Positions 7,435-16,622 are shown, counted from the first letter of the stretch. The stretch is DNA of 47,721 nt from Actinomycetes bacterium (GCA_021784785.1 JAJYHJ010000064.1:1-47721); one strand, 5' to 3'. The notes: generated by a model from the letters alone, not told the origin. Translations and numbers: made by a program.

Positions 7435-8835
7435 CTAACGCACAGATGAAATGGGCCTAACGCGCCACCACTTGAGGAGTCTCTTAGTTACTTCATCTTT
7501 GCCAATCAACCCCTCGTCAAGGCGAATTTCCAACAAATAGTCCATAGCGTCTCCTACATCTTTGGAAGGTCCTACATCTAAGATCGCCATGACCTCGTTT
7601 CCATCCAATTCAGGTCGGATTGACGCGAGTTCCTCCTGTTCAGAAAGTATTTGAATTCGTTCTTTCAGTTCAGTCATCTTTTCATGGAAGAACCTGACCT
7701 TAGCTTGATCACGGGTAGTTACGTCTGCAAGTGTAAGTTCATTCAACTGTTCTAGCAACGACCCAGCATCTCTAACGTAGCGTCTCACGGCTCTATCGTT
7801 CCATCCAGCTTTATAAGTATGAAACCTAAGATGAAGTTCAACCAACTTGGACACCGATTCAATCTCTTGAGTAGAGAATCGGAGAGCTTGCAATCGTTTA
7901 CGAGCCATACGTGCACCAACAACGTCATGAAAGTGGAACGAAACCCCTGCAGAGCCTATCTCTCGGGTCCGTGGTTTACCAATATCATGCAATAAGGCCG
8001 CTAATCGAAGGATAAGATCCGGTGATGTTTTAGATACAACAGCAATGGTATGAGCCAAAACATCTTTATGACGATGAATTGGGTCTTGTTCTAATGCTAA
8101 CGCAGGTATCTCCGGCAAGAAGATATCGAAAAGTCCCGTATCCACTAAGAACCATAGGCCAACCGAGGGATCAGGGAGTACAAGGAGTTTCGAGAGTTCC
8201 TCCCGAATCCTCTCGGGCGATACCACCTGAAGCCTTTCCCTTAACTCTAGCGCCGCATCGACGACATCTTTCTCCGGGTCCAGCGTAAAGCGAGTCATGA
8301 ACCGTGCTGCTCGAAGCATCCTCAACGGGTCATCACTAAAGCTATCCGCAGCATCGCCCGGTGTCGCCAACTTATGACCCATGAGATCGTGGAGACCGCC
8401 AAAGGGATCGATAAGCTTTGAAGCAGATCCCGTCAGCTCGATAGCCATGGCGTTAATGGTAAAATCCCGCCTAGAGAGATCCTCTTCGATCGACGTTGAA
8501 AATTTGACCAAAGGTTTTCTTGAAGACAGATCGTAAGACTCAGCCCTATGAGTTGTAATCTCAAATTTGCGTCTGGAGATTTCAAGCGCTACCGTACCAA
8601 AGCGTTTACCAACCAACCAGATCGCATCGGATATTGGCCCAACAATGTCTTCGATATCATCAGGTGTTGCATCAGTAGTCAGATCAATATCGGTGTCGCC
8701 CTCTTCGAATACACCCAACAGAAGATCTCTTACAACTCCCCCTACTAGATATAGGCGTTTTCCAGCCTTTTCAAAGGCATCTTTTAGCGGTTCAACTTCT
8801 CTTTGAAGATTTTCAATCACTCTAACACTGCTCAT
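7435..8835 (-). CDS. cca: CCA tRNA nucleotidyltransferase with HD domain
   Basis: This enzyme adds or repairs the 3' CCA of tRNAs. The polymerase head has the nucleotidyltransferase motif GGVVRD (32-37), metal-binding DTDID (47-51) and RRDFTINAM (122-130). A C-terminal HD phosphohydrolase-like domain has His283-Asp284 in LLHDIGKPRT. The 466-residue length is close to the mycobacterial homologue PcnA (Rv3907c), which sits in the same neighbourhood. Two tRNA genes in this window (Ile, Ala) lack an encoded CCA and so need this activity. A role as poly(A) polymerase cannot be excluded but is less likely. Confidence 0.95.
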   Translation of the reverse strand: MSSVRVIENLQREVEPLKDAFEKAGKRLYLVGGVVRDLLLGVFEEGDTDIDLTTDATPDDIEDIVGPISDAIWLVGKRFGTVALEISRRKFEITTHRAESYDLSSRKPLVKFSTSIEEDLSRRDFTINAMAIELTGSASKLIDPFGGLHDLMGHKLATPGDAADSFSDDPLRMLRAARFMTRFTLDPEKDVVDAALELRERLQVVSPERIREELSKLLVLPDPSVGLWFLVDTGLFDIFLPEIPALALEQDPIHRHKDVLAHTIAVVSKTSPDLILRLAALLHDIGKPRTREIGSAGVSFHFHDVVGARMARKRLQALRFSTQEIESVSKLVELHLRFHTYKAGWNDRAVRRYVRDAGSLLEQLNELTLADVTTRDQAKVRFFHEKMTELKERIQILSEQEELASIRPELDGNEVMAILDVGPSKDVGDAMDYLLEIRLDEGLIGKDEVTKRLLKWWRVRPISSVR

Positions 8836-8952
8836 AGCTATTGATCTACCTGTAGTAGGAAGTAGTTATACAATAATCGCTTGAAGCTGAAAACATAGTA
8901 TTGGAGTTCCTCCACGCTCATCTACTTAGGATAAGTTTGGTTTATTTCTAAA

Positions 8953-8973
8953 GTTATCGGAGCGTTATCGGAG
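8953..8973. repeat. Tandem 10-bp repeat upstream of cca
   Basis: GTTATCGGAG occurs at 8953-8962 and again at 8964-8973, separated by one base. The 11-bp period would place both copies on the same face of the helix. It lies 118 bp upstream of the cca start and 18 bp past the stop of the deacetylase gene. It could be a protein-binding site or chance. Confidence 0.4.
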
Positions 8974-8990
8974 TCCTTGAGGAAACAAAT

Positions 8991-10022
8991 TCACGAAAGA
9001 GGATTACGATCTCCAAGTGCTCGTCTTCTTGACTCACTAAGCGAATCGATGGTTTCATGAGAAACCTTGCTCCGAATATACTCTTCTTTAGGAACAACCT
9101 TTTCTCCAGCTAAAGCACCTACTGTAGCTGTTGCCGAGTCCCGTAGGGCCTCCATGTCATACCCGCCTTCAAGAAAAGCCAACACCCTACCTTTGGGTAC
9201 GAACTGGATAGCCCACTTAGTAAGGTGGTAGAAGTCCTCCGCTCTTATCGTCAGGTTGGTAAGCGGATCTTTAAAGTGACCGTCAAAACCCGCGGAGATT
9301 ACGACCCAATCAGGATTAAAGATCTCCACAGCTTCTTGTGCGATCACTTCAAGAACCGCTCGAACGGTCTCACCAGAAGATCCTTCCGGTACCGGAAGAT
9401 TGAGGGTATAGCCAAATCCTTCTTCAGATCCAAGTTCTTGCACACGACCAGTTCCGGGGTATAGCGGATACTGATGAGTAGAGATAAAAAGTACTCGATC
9501 ATCGCTGTAAAATATCTCTTGCGTGCCATTTCCATGATGCGCATCAAAGTCGACAATAAGAACCCTGTTTCCTTTTTCAAGGAGTCGTCCCACCGCAACC
9601 GCAACGTTATTGATTATACAAAATCCCATAGCAGTCGTTGAAGTGGCATGATGCCCAGGTGGGCGAACTACTAGAAAAGCAGAATCTGCCTCGCCTTGTT
9701 CAAGTCTAGCTATCGCATCTAAACCAGCTCCAGCAGCAAGCATCGCAGCACGCCATGACTGATCAGACACGGACGTATCGCTATCGATCATTCCACCGCC
9801 CATGAGGCAGAATCGTTGAAGTCCGATCAAATACTTCTGACTGTGCACCACCTCAAGGCTCTCCGGGTCCGCCTCTATAGGTGTAAAAAATCTCAATTCA
9901 TCCTCTAGGCCCGTTCTTCTCACACCGTCCAAAACGGCTTCAAGGCGAGATGCGGACTCAGGATGGTATGTACCAGCGTCATGCTCACGATATTGAACAT
10001 GAGAACCTATTAAAACAACCAC
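8991..10022 (-). CDS. Histone-deacetylase-superfamily (AcuC/HDAC-like) Zn-dependent deacetylase
   Basis: The 343-residue single-domain protein has the HDAC fold signatures. Tandem catalytic histidines His124-His125 are in RPPGHHA. Zinc ligands Asp160 and His162 are in VDFDAHHGNG, and Asp247 is in ISAGFDGH. The STHQYPLYPGTG loop is also present. Bacterial members remove acetyl groups from lysine side chains (AcuC-type) or from acetylpolyamines; the substrate is not visible here. The GTG start at 10022 is favoured because the first beta strand begins at once (VVLIGSH). A GNAT acetyltransferase gene is divergent, giving a possible acetylation/deacetylation pair. Confidence 0.92.
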   Translation of the reverse strand: MVVLIGSHVQYREHDAGTYHPESASRLEAVLDGVRRTGLEDELRFFTPIEADPESLEVVHSQKYLIGLQRFCLMGGGMIDSDTSVSDQSWRAAMLAAGAGLDAIARLEQGEADSAFLVVRPPGHHATSTTAMGFCIINNVAVAVGRLLEKGNRVLIVDFDAHHGNGTQEIFYSDDRVLFISTHQYPLYPGTGRVQELGSEEGFGYTLNLPVPEGSSGETVRAVLEVIAQEAVEIFNPDWVVISAGFDGHFKDPLTNLTIRAEDFYHLTKWAIQFVPKGRVLAFLEGGYDMEALRDSATATVGALAGEKVVPKEEYIRSKVSHETIDSLSESRRRALGDRNPLS

Positions 10023-10108
10023 GACTACGATCCTATTACGAAAGTGGCAAAAAGTTCGCTAGCCTTATTCCCATAGCGACGAATTATCTTCCAAGGCAGA
10101 GAAAGACG

Positions 10109-10828
10109 TTGTCCTTCAACGTTGAAGGAATTAGCGTACGGGTTTCACCGTGGCCCGGCGAGATACAGTCATGTCTCGTAACGTCAAGATCTGGAGGACT
10201 ACTTTCTGTCTTATCATTCTCGCCTCTCACAGAGATTAAAAAAGTAGCCGCATCTTTGGGATACGAGAATCTACTTTGGCAAGCCACCGATGAGTTTACT
10301 GAGACAACCTACCAAAGTCTGGAGTTTGATCTTCGAGATCGTCTCCATGTGCTCATAGCATCAGATCTAAAACCAGATGTCAGGCATCGTATAAGCAACA
10401 CCTTTACAGTTCGAAGAGCTCGGTCCATTGACATAGATGCAGTGCTTGAGATAGATAGCATGTGCTTTGAGCCATTTTGGCAGCTAGATCAGCAAGGACT
10501 TGAGGAGGCTATACTTGCGACCCCACGATCACGATATCGCGTTATCGTAGACAAGGATGACTTCGGATCAGTACTCGGTTATTCAATATTTGGCCAAGGT
10601 GCAGGTTCTGGATACCTTCAGCGCATTGCCATGAGTCCTGGCCGCCAACGAAATGGAGGCGCAACGTCTCTTATCGTCGACGGGTTTAGCTGGCTTCGAC
10701 GTTGGCGCACACAAAAGGTAAGCGTAAACACGCAAGTAACCAATGAACACGCCCTTGCCCTTTACGTTGGGCTTGGATTTAAACTTCAAAGACAAGGGCT
10801 CTCGCTATATCAATGTTCATCGTCTTAG
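10109..10828 (+). CDS. GNAT family N-acetyltransferase
   Basis: The C-terminal ~150 residues form a GNAT domain. It opens with FTVRRARSIDIDAVLEIDSM. The acetyl-CoA pyrophosphate loop region is IAMSPGRQRNGGATSLIVDG, and the RimI-like ending is VNTQVTNEHALALYVGLGF. The N-terminal ~90 residues are not recognised. The start is uncertain: ATGs at 9950 and 9968 would overlap the divergent deacetylase gene by 55-73 bp. TTG at 10109 follows a purine-rich AAGGCAGAGAAAG and leaves room for a divergent promoter, so I chose it. The substrate is unknown (protein N-terminus, lysine or small molecule). Confidence 0.8.
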   Translation: MSFNVEGISVRVSPWPGEIQSCLVTSRSGGLLSVLSFSPLTEIKKVAASLGYENLLWQATDEFTETTYQSLEFDLRDRLHVLIASDLKPDVRHRISNTFTVRRARSIDIDAVLEIDSMCFEPFWQLDQQGLEEAILATPRSRYRVIVDKDDFGSVLGYSIFGQGAGSGYLQRIAMSPGRQRNGGATSLIVDGFSWLRRWRTQKVSVNTQVTNEHALALYVGLGFKLQRQGLSLYQCSSS

Positions 10829-10830
10829 AG

Positions 10831-12810
10831 ATGGTTAGGGCAAAGAGAGCAGCATTGAATCAAATGAGCCTGGTAAAACCTGCCTTTCTTCGATGGATGG
10901 TCTTGTCTATTACCATCTTTTTCATACTTATCATACCAGCAATACTCACAGCTCCACCGGCTTACGCGGCTTCAACACCAACTTTGAGCGTAACTTCAGC
11001 ACCCGAAAGCGTCCCATATGGGAGTTCTACCACGGCAGCTATATCAGTATCTAACTCATCAGGAGAATCTCTGGAAGTCTACGAAACACTTTATCCAAGG
11101 ATCACTTCAAGGACCGCTCTATTGAGCATGACTCCAACTTCAATACCGAGTGGTTATCCAATATCGATCTCGCCCCCCACTCCCCTTTCCGCCCTAAAAG
11201 GATCCGGAAGTGGCTCCTACAGTATCAGTTTGTCTATAGGTAACAGTCCTTCTGCAGCCCTCAACATACCTGGATGCACAACATCTTGTTCCGGCAACTA
11301 TCCGCTCCAGATAAGACTGGCTAACTCTCAAACAGGTACTGTCTACTCTGAGATAACGCTGCCACTTACGGTAATGGCAGCTAAAGCGTCAAAGACTTTA
11401 GGAGTTTCATACGTCGTCCATTACATCTCAGCGTCATTCAATCCCCACATCTTCCATACGGTCGTAGCATTCCTCTCCACCCACTCGAGTCTTCCTCTGT
11501 CTTTAGCCATCTCACCGTCGCTACTAATTAGCGCACAGTCTTCTTCTTCCCCGAGCGTGCATCAAGATCTCATACTTTTAGGAAAATGGTCACAGCTTAC
11601 TGGTCACTCGGTCGTCGGAACGACCTACGTTCCTGTTGACCCTACATGCATCTCCGCTTTGAATGGACCGATCTCCTACCAGTCGCAAATACAAAACGGT
11701 GTTAACGTACTTCAACCATACGAGCGAAGCGGCACAACTAAGATCTTCTCCACTAACGGCCCAGACATTTCCAATACACTTAATGCCCCTAGAAAGATAG
11801 GATATTCACATATCCTGGTTCCACAGAATTACCTTAACGATCTTGCCTACAAAGTTACACCCACGGCACCTGTTGCCCTAAGTTCGTCATCTACTTCATT
11901 AATTGGCGTTGACTCTGTGTTAACGCGGGAGTTCTCAACCGCAAACTCATCAATGAAGCGAGCACTGGCTACGGCCGATCTCTCCCAAATTTACTTTGAT
12001 GCTCCAAACGACCCCTCGCAAAGAGCTGTCGTTGTAAACGTCAATATCCCTAACGCCACCTCCATGATAGACTTCTCCTCTTCCCTTAGGCGAGTTCTCA
12101 CTGATCCCTTAGTCAGTCTCATTAGCTTAAACGCAGCTTTTTCTATACCCTCATACAGATCTATATCTGTCAGTCATCTAAACCTCGCAAACACAACAAG
12201 CAGATCTTGTCGGCACCTTTTGAAATCTGAGTTGAAAAAAGGTACTCAATACCTCCAAAGTGTTGTGTCCCTAAACGCCAACATATCTAACAGAGTAGAG
12301 ATCGAAAGGTATCTCCTTGAGGCGGAGTCAGCAGCCATAAGCAGATCAGAGTCAGCAGGCCTCATCGCTAAAGCGGAGTCGCTTGCCAAAGACGATCTTC
12401 ACTCTGTAAGCGTAGTAACAAATAGCGCTTTTACACTTACTTCAAGAAAAACTACAATTCCAGTAACTGTTACTTCTAAATTTAAGCTCCCGATTTCAGT
12501 CAGGTTGCAGTTAAAGTCCTTGAAGCTTGAGTTTCCCCAAGGCAACGTAAAAGTCATTACCTTAACCCATCCAACCTCCACCATCTCGTTCCCAGTTGCA
12601 GTAAAAACCCTTGGAAGCTTTCCGCTCGAAATCGTTGTACAAGCCCCCAACGGTTTTACGATCACAACCTCTACGGTTGGCGTACACTCCGAGGCTTTTT
12701 CGATAGTGGGGGTGGCGCTTACACTCGGTTCGCTCGGTGTCTTTTTAATTTGGTGGGCAAGAAGTATCTCTAGAAAACGTCGATCTCGGCGAACAGCGAG
12801 ATCCTTGTAG
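10831..12810 (+). CDS. Secreted/membrane-anchored DUF6049-like envelope protein
   Basis: The protein of about 660 residues has a hydrophobic signal segment (VLSITIFFILIIPAILTA, then an AYA-type cleavage region). A long Ser/Thr-rich extracellular part follows, with beta-sandwich-like repeats. Near the C-terminus is one membrane segment (VGVALTLGSLGVFLIWW) followed by a basic tail (RKRRSRR). Its place directly before murJ matches M. tuberculosis Rv3909, a DUF6049-type protein; family assignment rests on topology and synteny. It overlaps murJ by 1 nt. Starts at 10813, 10831 or 10864 are possible; 10831 follows the preceding stop. Confidence 0.75.
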   Translation: MVRAKRAALNQMSLVKPAFLRWMVLSITIFFILIIPAILTAPPAYAASTPTLSVTSAPESVPYGSSTTAAISVSNSSGESLEVYETLYPRITSRTALLSMTPTSIPSGYPISISPPTPLSALKGSGSGSYSISLSIGNSPSAALNIPGCTTSCSGNYPLQIRLANSQTGTVYSEITLPLTVMAAKASKTLGVSYVVHYISASFNPHIFHTVVAFLSTHSSLPLSLAISPSLLISAQSSSSPSVHQDLILLGKWSQLTGHSVVGTTYVPVDPTCISALNGPISYQSQIQNGVNVLQPYERSGTTKIFSTNGPDISNTLNAPRKIGYSHILVPQNYLNDLAYKVTPTAPVALSSSSTSLIGVDSVLTREFSTANSSMKRALATADLSQIYFDAPNDPSQRAVVVNVNIPNATSMIDFSSSLRRVLTDPLVSLISLNAAFSIPSYRSISVSHLNLANTTSRSCRHLLKSELKKGTQYLQSVVSLNANISNRVEIERYLLEAESAAISRSESAGLIAKAESLAKDDLHSVSVVTNSAFTLTSRKTTIPVTVTSKFKLPISVRLQLKSLKLEFPQGNVKVITLTHPTSTISFPVAVKTLGSFPLEIVVQAPNGFTITTSTVGVHSEAFSIVGVALTLGSLGVFLIWWARSISRKRRSRRTARSL

Positions 12811-14423
12811 TGTCAGGAAAAGGAGTTAGAAAAAGAGTTCAAGAGATGCTCGCCACATCATCTAACGCCAGAACAAATGCCACGTTCATGGCGGTCGGCA
12901 CCGCAATATCAAAATTAACTGGCCTTGTTCGTATTATCGCCTTAGCCTACGCTTTGGGGTTGCGAGTTGGAGATGCTTATAATCTCGCCAATAACACACC
13001 AAATACGTTATACGACCTCCTACTTGGAGGAATCATAGCCTCGACGATTGTACCAGTATTTTCCTCTCGACTAGCGACCAACCTTAAAGATCAGGCATGG
13101 CGGTCGATCTCCGCAGTAGTAACCATCTCAATCGCTACTTTAGGTCTACTAACTATCCTATTCGAACTCGCAAGTCCACTAATTATCGATGCTTACTCCT
13201 TCGAAAGATCTTCAAGTGCGCCACAGCAAACGGTTATCTTGGCCACACAACTTCTCCGGCTCTTTGCTCCGCAGTTGTTCTTCTACGGAGCTATAGCTAT
13301 GTTGAACTCAACTTTATATAGCCGAGGGCACTTCTCCACACCCGCGTTTGCACCTATCTTCAACAACGTCTTCTCTATCTTAGTTCTCTTGGTTTTTGCA
13401 ACACTGTACCCTCATCCCACCGAAACGTCGGTCCTTGCACACCCTATCGAGATGCTGATTCTCGGCGGTGGCACTACACTTGGTGTCTTTATCCAGACCT
13501 TAGCACTACTACCTGCCATAAGACGTTACGCTCCAGAACTTAGGGTAAGTTTTGCTTATAGAGACCCTGCCGTTTTGGAGATTACAAAGCTATCGGGTTG
13601 GACCTTTGGATATGTAGTAGCCAATCAACTCTCCCTTTTTGTCGTCTTGGCGATAGCTTTCGCGCATCAAGGCTATGTCACGGCTTACAACTACGCCTAC
13701 TTATTCTTTCAGCTACCGTATTCAATCGTTTCACTTTCCATTATGAGTGCGATTCAGCCTCAGCTTGCCGCACTATGGGCTAAGTCAGAACGAAACGAGT
13801 TTGCCAAGAAGCTCTCTTCGTCACTAAGAGCGGCCGTAACGGTCACTATCCCCGTATCGATTATCTACTTGAGTGCCAGTCAATTAATTATCTACGTCAC
13901 GTTGGCTCACGGAGCTATGAGCCGAGCTGGAGCCCAACTCACGGCAAGATCTTTGGTAGGATTCGCGCTCGGGCTTCCAGGTTTTGCAGCATTTTTATCT
14001 ATCAATCAAGCACTTCAGTCAATGAAGAAAAACAGAACGGTCTTTGTTTTATATCTGATCGAAAATGTCACAAATATCGTATTGGCCTTTACGCTTACAA
14101 ACTCCCTTGGAATTTTCGGGCTCTCACTAGCATTTTCATTAGCGTACGATTTGGCAGCTCTGTGCGGTATCGTATTGACCTCGGCGATGGGTCTACGTCT
14201 AGGATATCGCTCGATCCTACACTCGTGGCTAAACTCCTTAATAGCATCTACGATCTGTGGAGCTATTACGTATCCCCTAGCCAGATACGCCGCTCAAAAA
14301 GGCGGTATTATGCTCTACCTACTAGCGGTAGTCGTCGGCGTTGTCGCAATTGCTGTGATTGTTACGGTCACATACTTAGCTAACAAAGTTAGTTCAATGA
14401 GGGGGATACATATAAATGGGTAA
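12810..14423 (+). CDS. murJ: Lipid II flippase MurJ (MviN family)
   Basis: The polytopic membrane protein of 537 residues has about 14 hydrophobic helices and the MviN signature early on (GTAISKLTGLVRIIALAYAL, NLANNTPNTLYDLLLGG). It flips the lipid-linked peptidoglycan precursor across the membrane. It ends right after the last helix. The mycobacterial homologue Rv3910 carries a long C-terminal pseudokinase and extracellular domain, which is absent here. The GTG start at 12810 overlaps the previous stop by 1 nt, and its own stop overlaps degV by 8 nt. Confidence 0.94.
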   Translation: MSGKGVRKRVQEMLATSSNARTNATFMAVGTAISKLTGLVRIIALAYALGLRVGDAYNLANNTPNTLYDLLLGGIIASTIVPVFSSRLATNLKDQAWRSISAVVTISIATLGLLTILFELASPLIIDAYSFERSSSAPQQTVILATQLLRLFAPQLFFYGAIAMLNSTLYSRGHFSTPAFAPIFNNVFSILVLLVFATLYPHPTETSVLAHPIEMLILGGGTTLGVFIQTLALLPAIRRYAPELRVSFAYRDPAVLEITKLSGWTFGYVVANQLSLFVVLAIAFAHQGYVTAYNYAYLFFQLPYSIVSLSIMSAIQPQLAALWAKSERNEFAKKLSSSLRAAVTVTIPVSIIYLSASQLIIYVTLAHGAMSRAGAQLTARSLVGFALGLPGFAAFLSINQALQSMKKNRTVFVLYLIENVTNIVLAFTLTNSLGIFGLSLAFSLAYDLAALCGIVLTSAMGLRLGYRSILHSWLNSLIASTICGAITYPLARYAAQKGGIMLYLLAVVVGVVAIAVIVTVTYLANKVSSMRGIHING

Positions 14424-15258
14424 AGTTGGAATAGTAACAGATTCGGCGGGAGATCTATCCATAGAACAGTTGAAAGAAAAAGGCATTCGGGTTGTACCTT
14501 TAAAGGTAAGAATTGACGATAAAGAGTACGTCGACGTCACTGAGTTAAACGCAGCCACTTATTGGGAACTCGCTCAGGTAAGCCACGAACTACCCCAAAC
14601 CTCCGCTCCGTCGATCGGTGAGTTTGAGGTTGCATTCCAAGAGATGGCTAACGAAGGAACCGACTGCATCTTTTGCATTACTATTTCATCAGAGCTCTCT
14701 GCTACTTATCAAAGTGCGGTAGCGGCGGCAAAGAAAGTTGCTCCTCACATTACTGTAAGAGTCTACGACTCGCGTTACGTTTCCTTAGCAGAAGGCTTCC
14801 TAGCCATGAAAGCTGCTGAGTTAGCAGATGAAGGCCTATCGCTAGAAAATCTAGAGGCTGAAATAAAGGCCTATGCATCAAAAATCCTTGTATATGGAAC
14901 ACTCGACACCTTAGAAAACTTGAAACGCGGTGGTCGAATAGGAGCAGCCCAAGCCCTTCTAGGATCACTACTCTCTTTCAAGCCAGTCATAGAAGTAAAA
15001 GACGGTTTGGTACTTCCAGAGTCAAGACAGCGAACTAGATCGCGTGCACTAGATTACCTCTTAGACAAGGTATCACAAAACGGACCTTACTCTTGGGTCG
15101 GCGTCATGCAGGCACAAGCCCCTGAGACAGAAGAGTTTGTACGCCAAGTAGCACTTCGTTCCGGTTTAGAAACTGTTTACCTTACGACCATTGGCCCAAT
15201 AATTGGCACACACGCGGGTATTCGTACCGTAGGATTAACGTTAGTCAAAGCCGAGTAA
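14416..15258 (+). CDS. DegV family fatty-acid-binding protein
   Basis: At 280 residues it shows the DegV pattern. It begins VGIVTDSAGDLS, has the lipid-headgroup-binding TSAPSIGEF region and the typical GTLDTLENLKRGGRIGAAQA and SFKPVIEVKDG segments. Family members bind a fatty acid and some feed it to fatty-acid kinase (FakB). No FakA gene is in the window. It is coupled to murJ by an 8-nt overlap, and a lipid-supply link to envelope growth is speculation. Confidence 0.92.
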   Translation: MGKVGIVTDSAGDLSIEQLKEKGIRVVPLKVRIDDKEYVDVTELNAATYWELAQVSHELPQTSAPSIGEFEVAFQEMANEGTDCIFCITISSELSATYQSAVAAAKKVAPHITVRVYDSRYVSLAEGFLAMKAAELADEGLSLENLEAEIKAYASKILVYGTLDTLENLKRGGRIGAAQALLGSLLSFKPVIEVKDGLVLPESRQRTRSRALDYLLDKVSQNGPYSWVGVMQAQAPETEEFVRQVALRSGLETVYLTTIGPIIGTHAGIRTVGLTLVKAE

Positions 15259-15277
15259 AAAGCTAAGGAGAGGGTCA

Positions 15278-15598
15278 ATGGAAAATGATCCGACAAGAGA
15301 CCCGCATAGTAATCAAGACTGGGCCGATAAAGCCGCGGACTTAGTTGAGCAGTTTGCAACCACAATACGCCGTAAAGGTGTAGAGCCCCTGTTTCGACTT
15401 GGACGCATGTTGAGCTACGGGTTGATCGCTGTTTTGGTTGGGACCGTAGTGCTACTTGTCACCGTAACCGTTGTAGTAAGGGTCCTGACTGACTACGCCT
15501 TTGCACACCATGTATGGATCACCTACCTAGTTCTAGGTGGAATAAATCTAATATTTGGAGTGTTTTTGATAAATAAGATGAAATCTCACGACATTTAA
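15278..15598 (+). CDS. Small membrane protein, unknown function
   Basis: The 106-residue protein has a soluble, amphipathic N-terminal region of about 40 residues (NQDWADKAADLVEQFATTIR). Two transmembrane helices follow (LIAVLVGTVVLLVTVTVVV and ITYLVLGGINLIFGVFLI). A good ribosome-binding site (AAGGAGAGGG) lies before the ATG. It sits in line between degV and trxB with short gaps. The pattern resembles small actinobacterial phage-holin-superfamily/DUF-type membrane proteins, but I do not recognise the family. Confidence 0.75.
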   Translation: MENDPTRDPHSNQDWADKAADLVEQFATTIRRKGVEPLFRLGRMLSYGLIAVLVGTVVLLVTVTVVVRVLTDYAFAHHVWITYLVLGGINLIFGVFLINKMKSHDI

Positions 15599-15621
15599 GT
15601 CATTAGAGCTGGAGCTGTACT

Positions 15622-16581
15622 TTGGAACACAAAAAGGTGATAATCGTTGGATCAGGACCAGCAGGACTCACAGCTGCCATCTACACTGCTAGAGCTGATT
15701 TGGAACCCATGGTAGTCGAAGGCGAACCCTCTTCAACGTCTGATCAGCCTGGTGGCCAGCTTATGCTCACAACAGAGATCGAGAACTTTCCTGGATTTCC
15801 AGAGGGTCTAATGGGTCCTGAACTCATGGCGAACATGCGAGCACAATCTGAAAGATTTGGTGCCAGTTTTGCCACAGCCAAAGTTACAAAAGTGCTAATG
15901 GACTCTAAACCGTTTGCCCTTTACACCTCAGATCAACAAGACCAAGATGAACCTGCATTTACCTGTGATGCTCTCATCGTTGCTACAGGAGCTCGGTCAC
16001 TTATGCTTAATCTAGAAAACGAGAACGAACTTATAGGTCACGGAGTATCGACCTGTGCAACCTGTGATGGCTTCTTCTTTAGAGGGCAAGATATTGCCGT
16101 AGTTGGCGGAGGGGACTCAGCGCTAGAAGAAGCACTATTTCTGACCAAGTTCGCTAACACTGTTACCATCATTCATAGACGTGATTCTCTTCGAGCTTCA
16201 AAAATAATGCAAGATAGAGCCTTTAAAAACGAAAAGATTACGTTCGCATGGAACAAGGTCGTTACAGAGTTACATGCCACAGACGCTGTTCTAAGTGGAA
16301 TAACCTTGGAAGACACGGTAACGTCTGAGACGACAACTCTAAACGTTACAGGGCTATTCGTAGCCATTGGACACTCTCCAAATACGGATATATTCAAGGG
16401 TCTGTTAGAGATGGATGATGCGGGTTACATTATCACTAACAACGGAACACGTACGTCGGTCGACGGGATATTCGCGTGCGGAGACGTACAGGATCATACC
16501 TACAAGCAAGCCATAACAGCGGCCGGATCAGGGTGCATGGCCGCGATCGACGTCGAACGTTGGCTAGAAAGCCAACATTAA
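15622..16581 (+). CDS. trxB: Thioredoxin reductase
   Basis: This NADPH-dependent flavoenzyme reduces thioredoxin. Of 319 residues, FAD-binding GSGPAGLTAAIYTARA is at about 10-25 and the redox-active disulfide Cys145-Cys148 is in CATCDG. NADPH-binding VGGGDSALEEA and the final FAD motif GIFACGDVQD are also present. The start is TTG at 15622, followed by EHKKVIIVG. The next gene is thioredoxin, 41 bp downstream, the same pair as M. tuberculosis trxB2-trxC. Confidence 0.97.
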   Translation: MEHKKVIIVGSGPAGLTAAIYTARADLEPMVVEGEPSSTSDQPGGQLMLTTEIENFPGFPEGLMGPELMANMRAQSERFGASFATAKVTKVLMDSKPFALYTSDQQDQDEPAFTCDALIVATGARSLMLNLENENELIGHGVSTCATCDGFFFRGQDIAVVGGGDSALEEALFLTKFANTVTIIHRRDSLRASKIMQDRAFKNEKITFAWNKVVTELHATDAVLSGITLEDTVTSETTTLNVTGLFVAIGHSPNTDIFKGLLEMDDAGYIITNNGTRTSVDGIFACGDVQDHTYKQAITAAGSGCMAAIDVERWLESQH

Positions 16582-16622
16582 GAGATTATCAAACAGAATT
16601 GAAAATGGAACGATAGGGAGAC

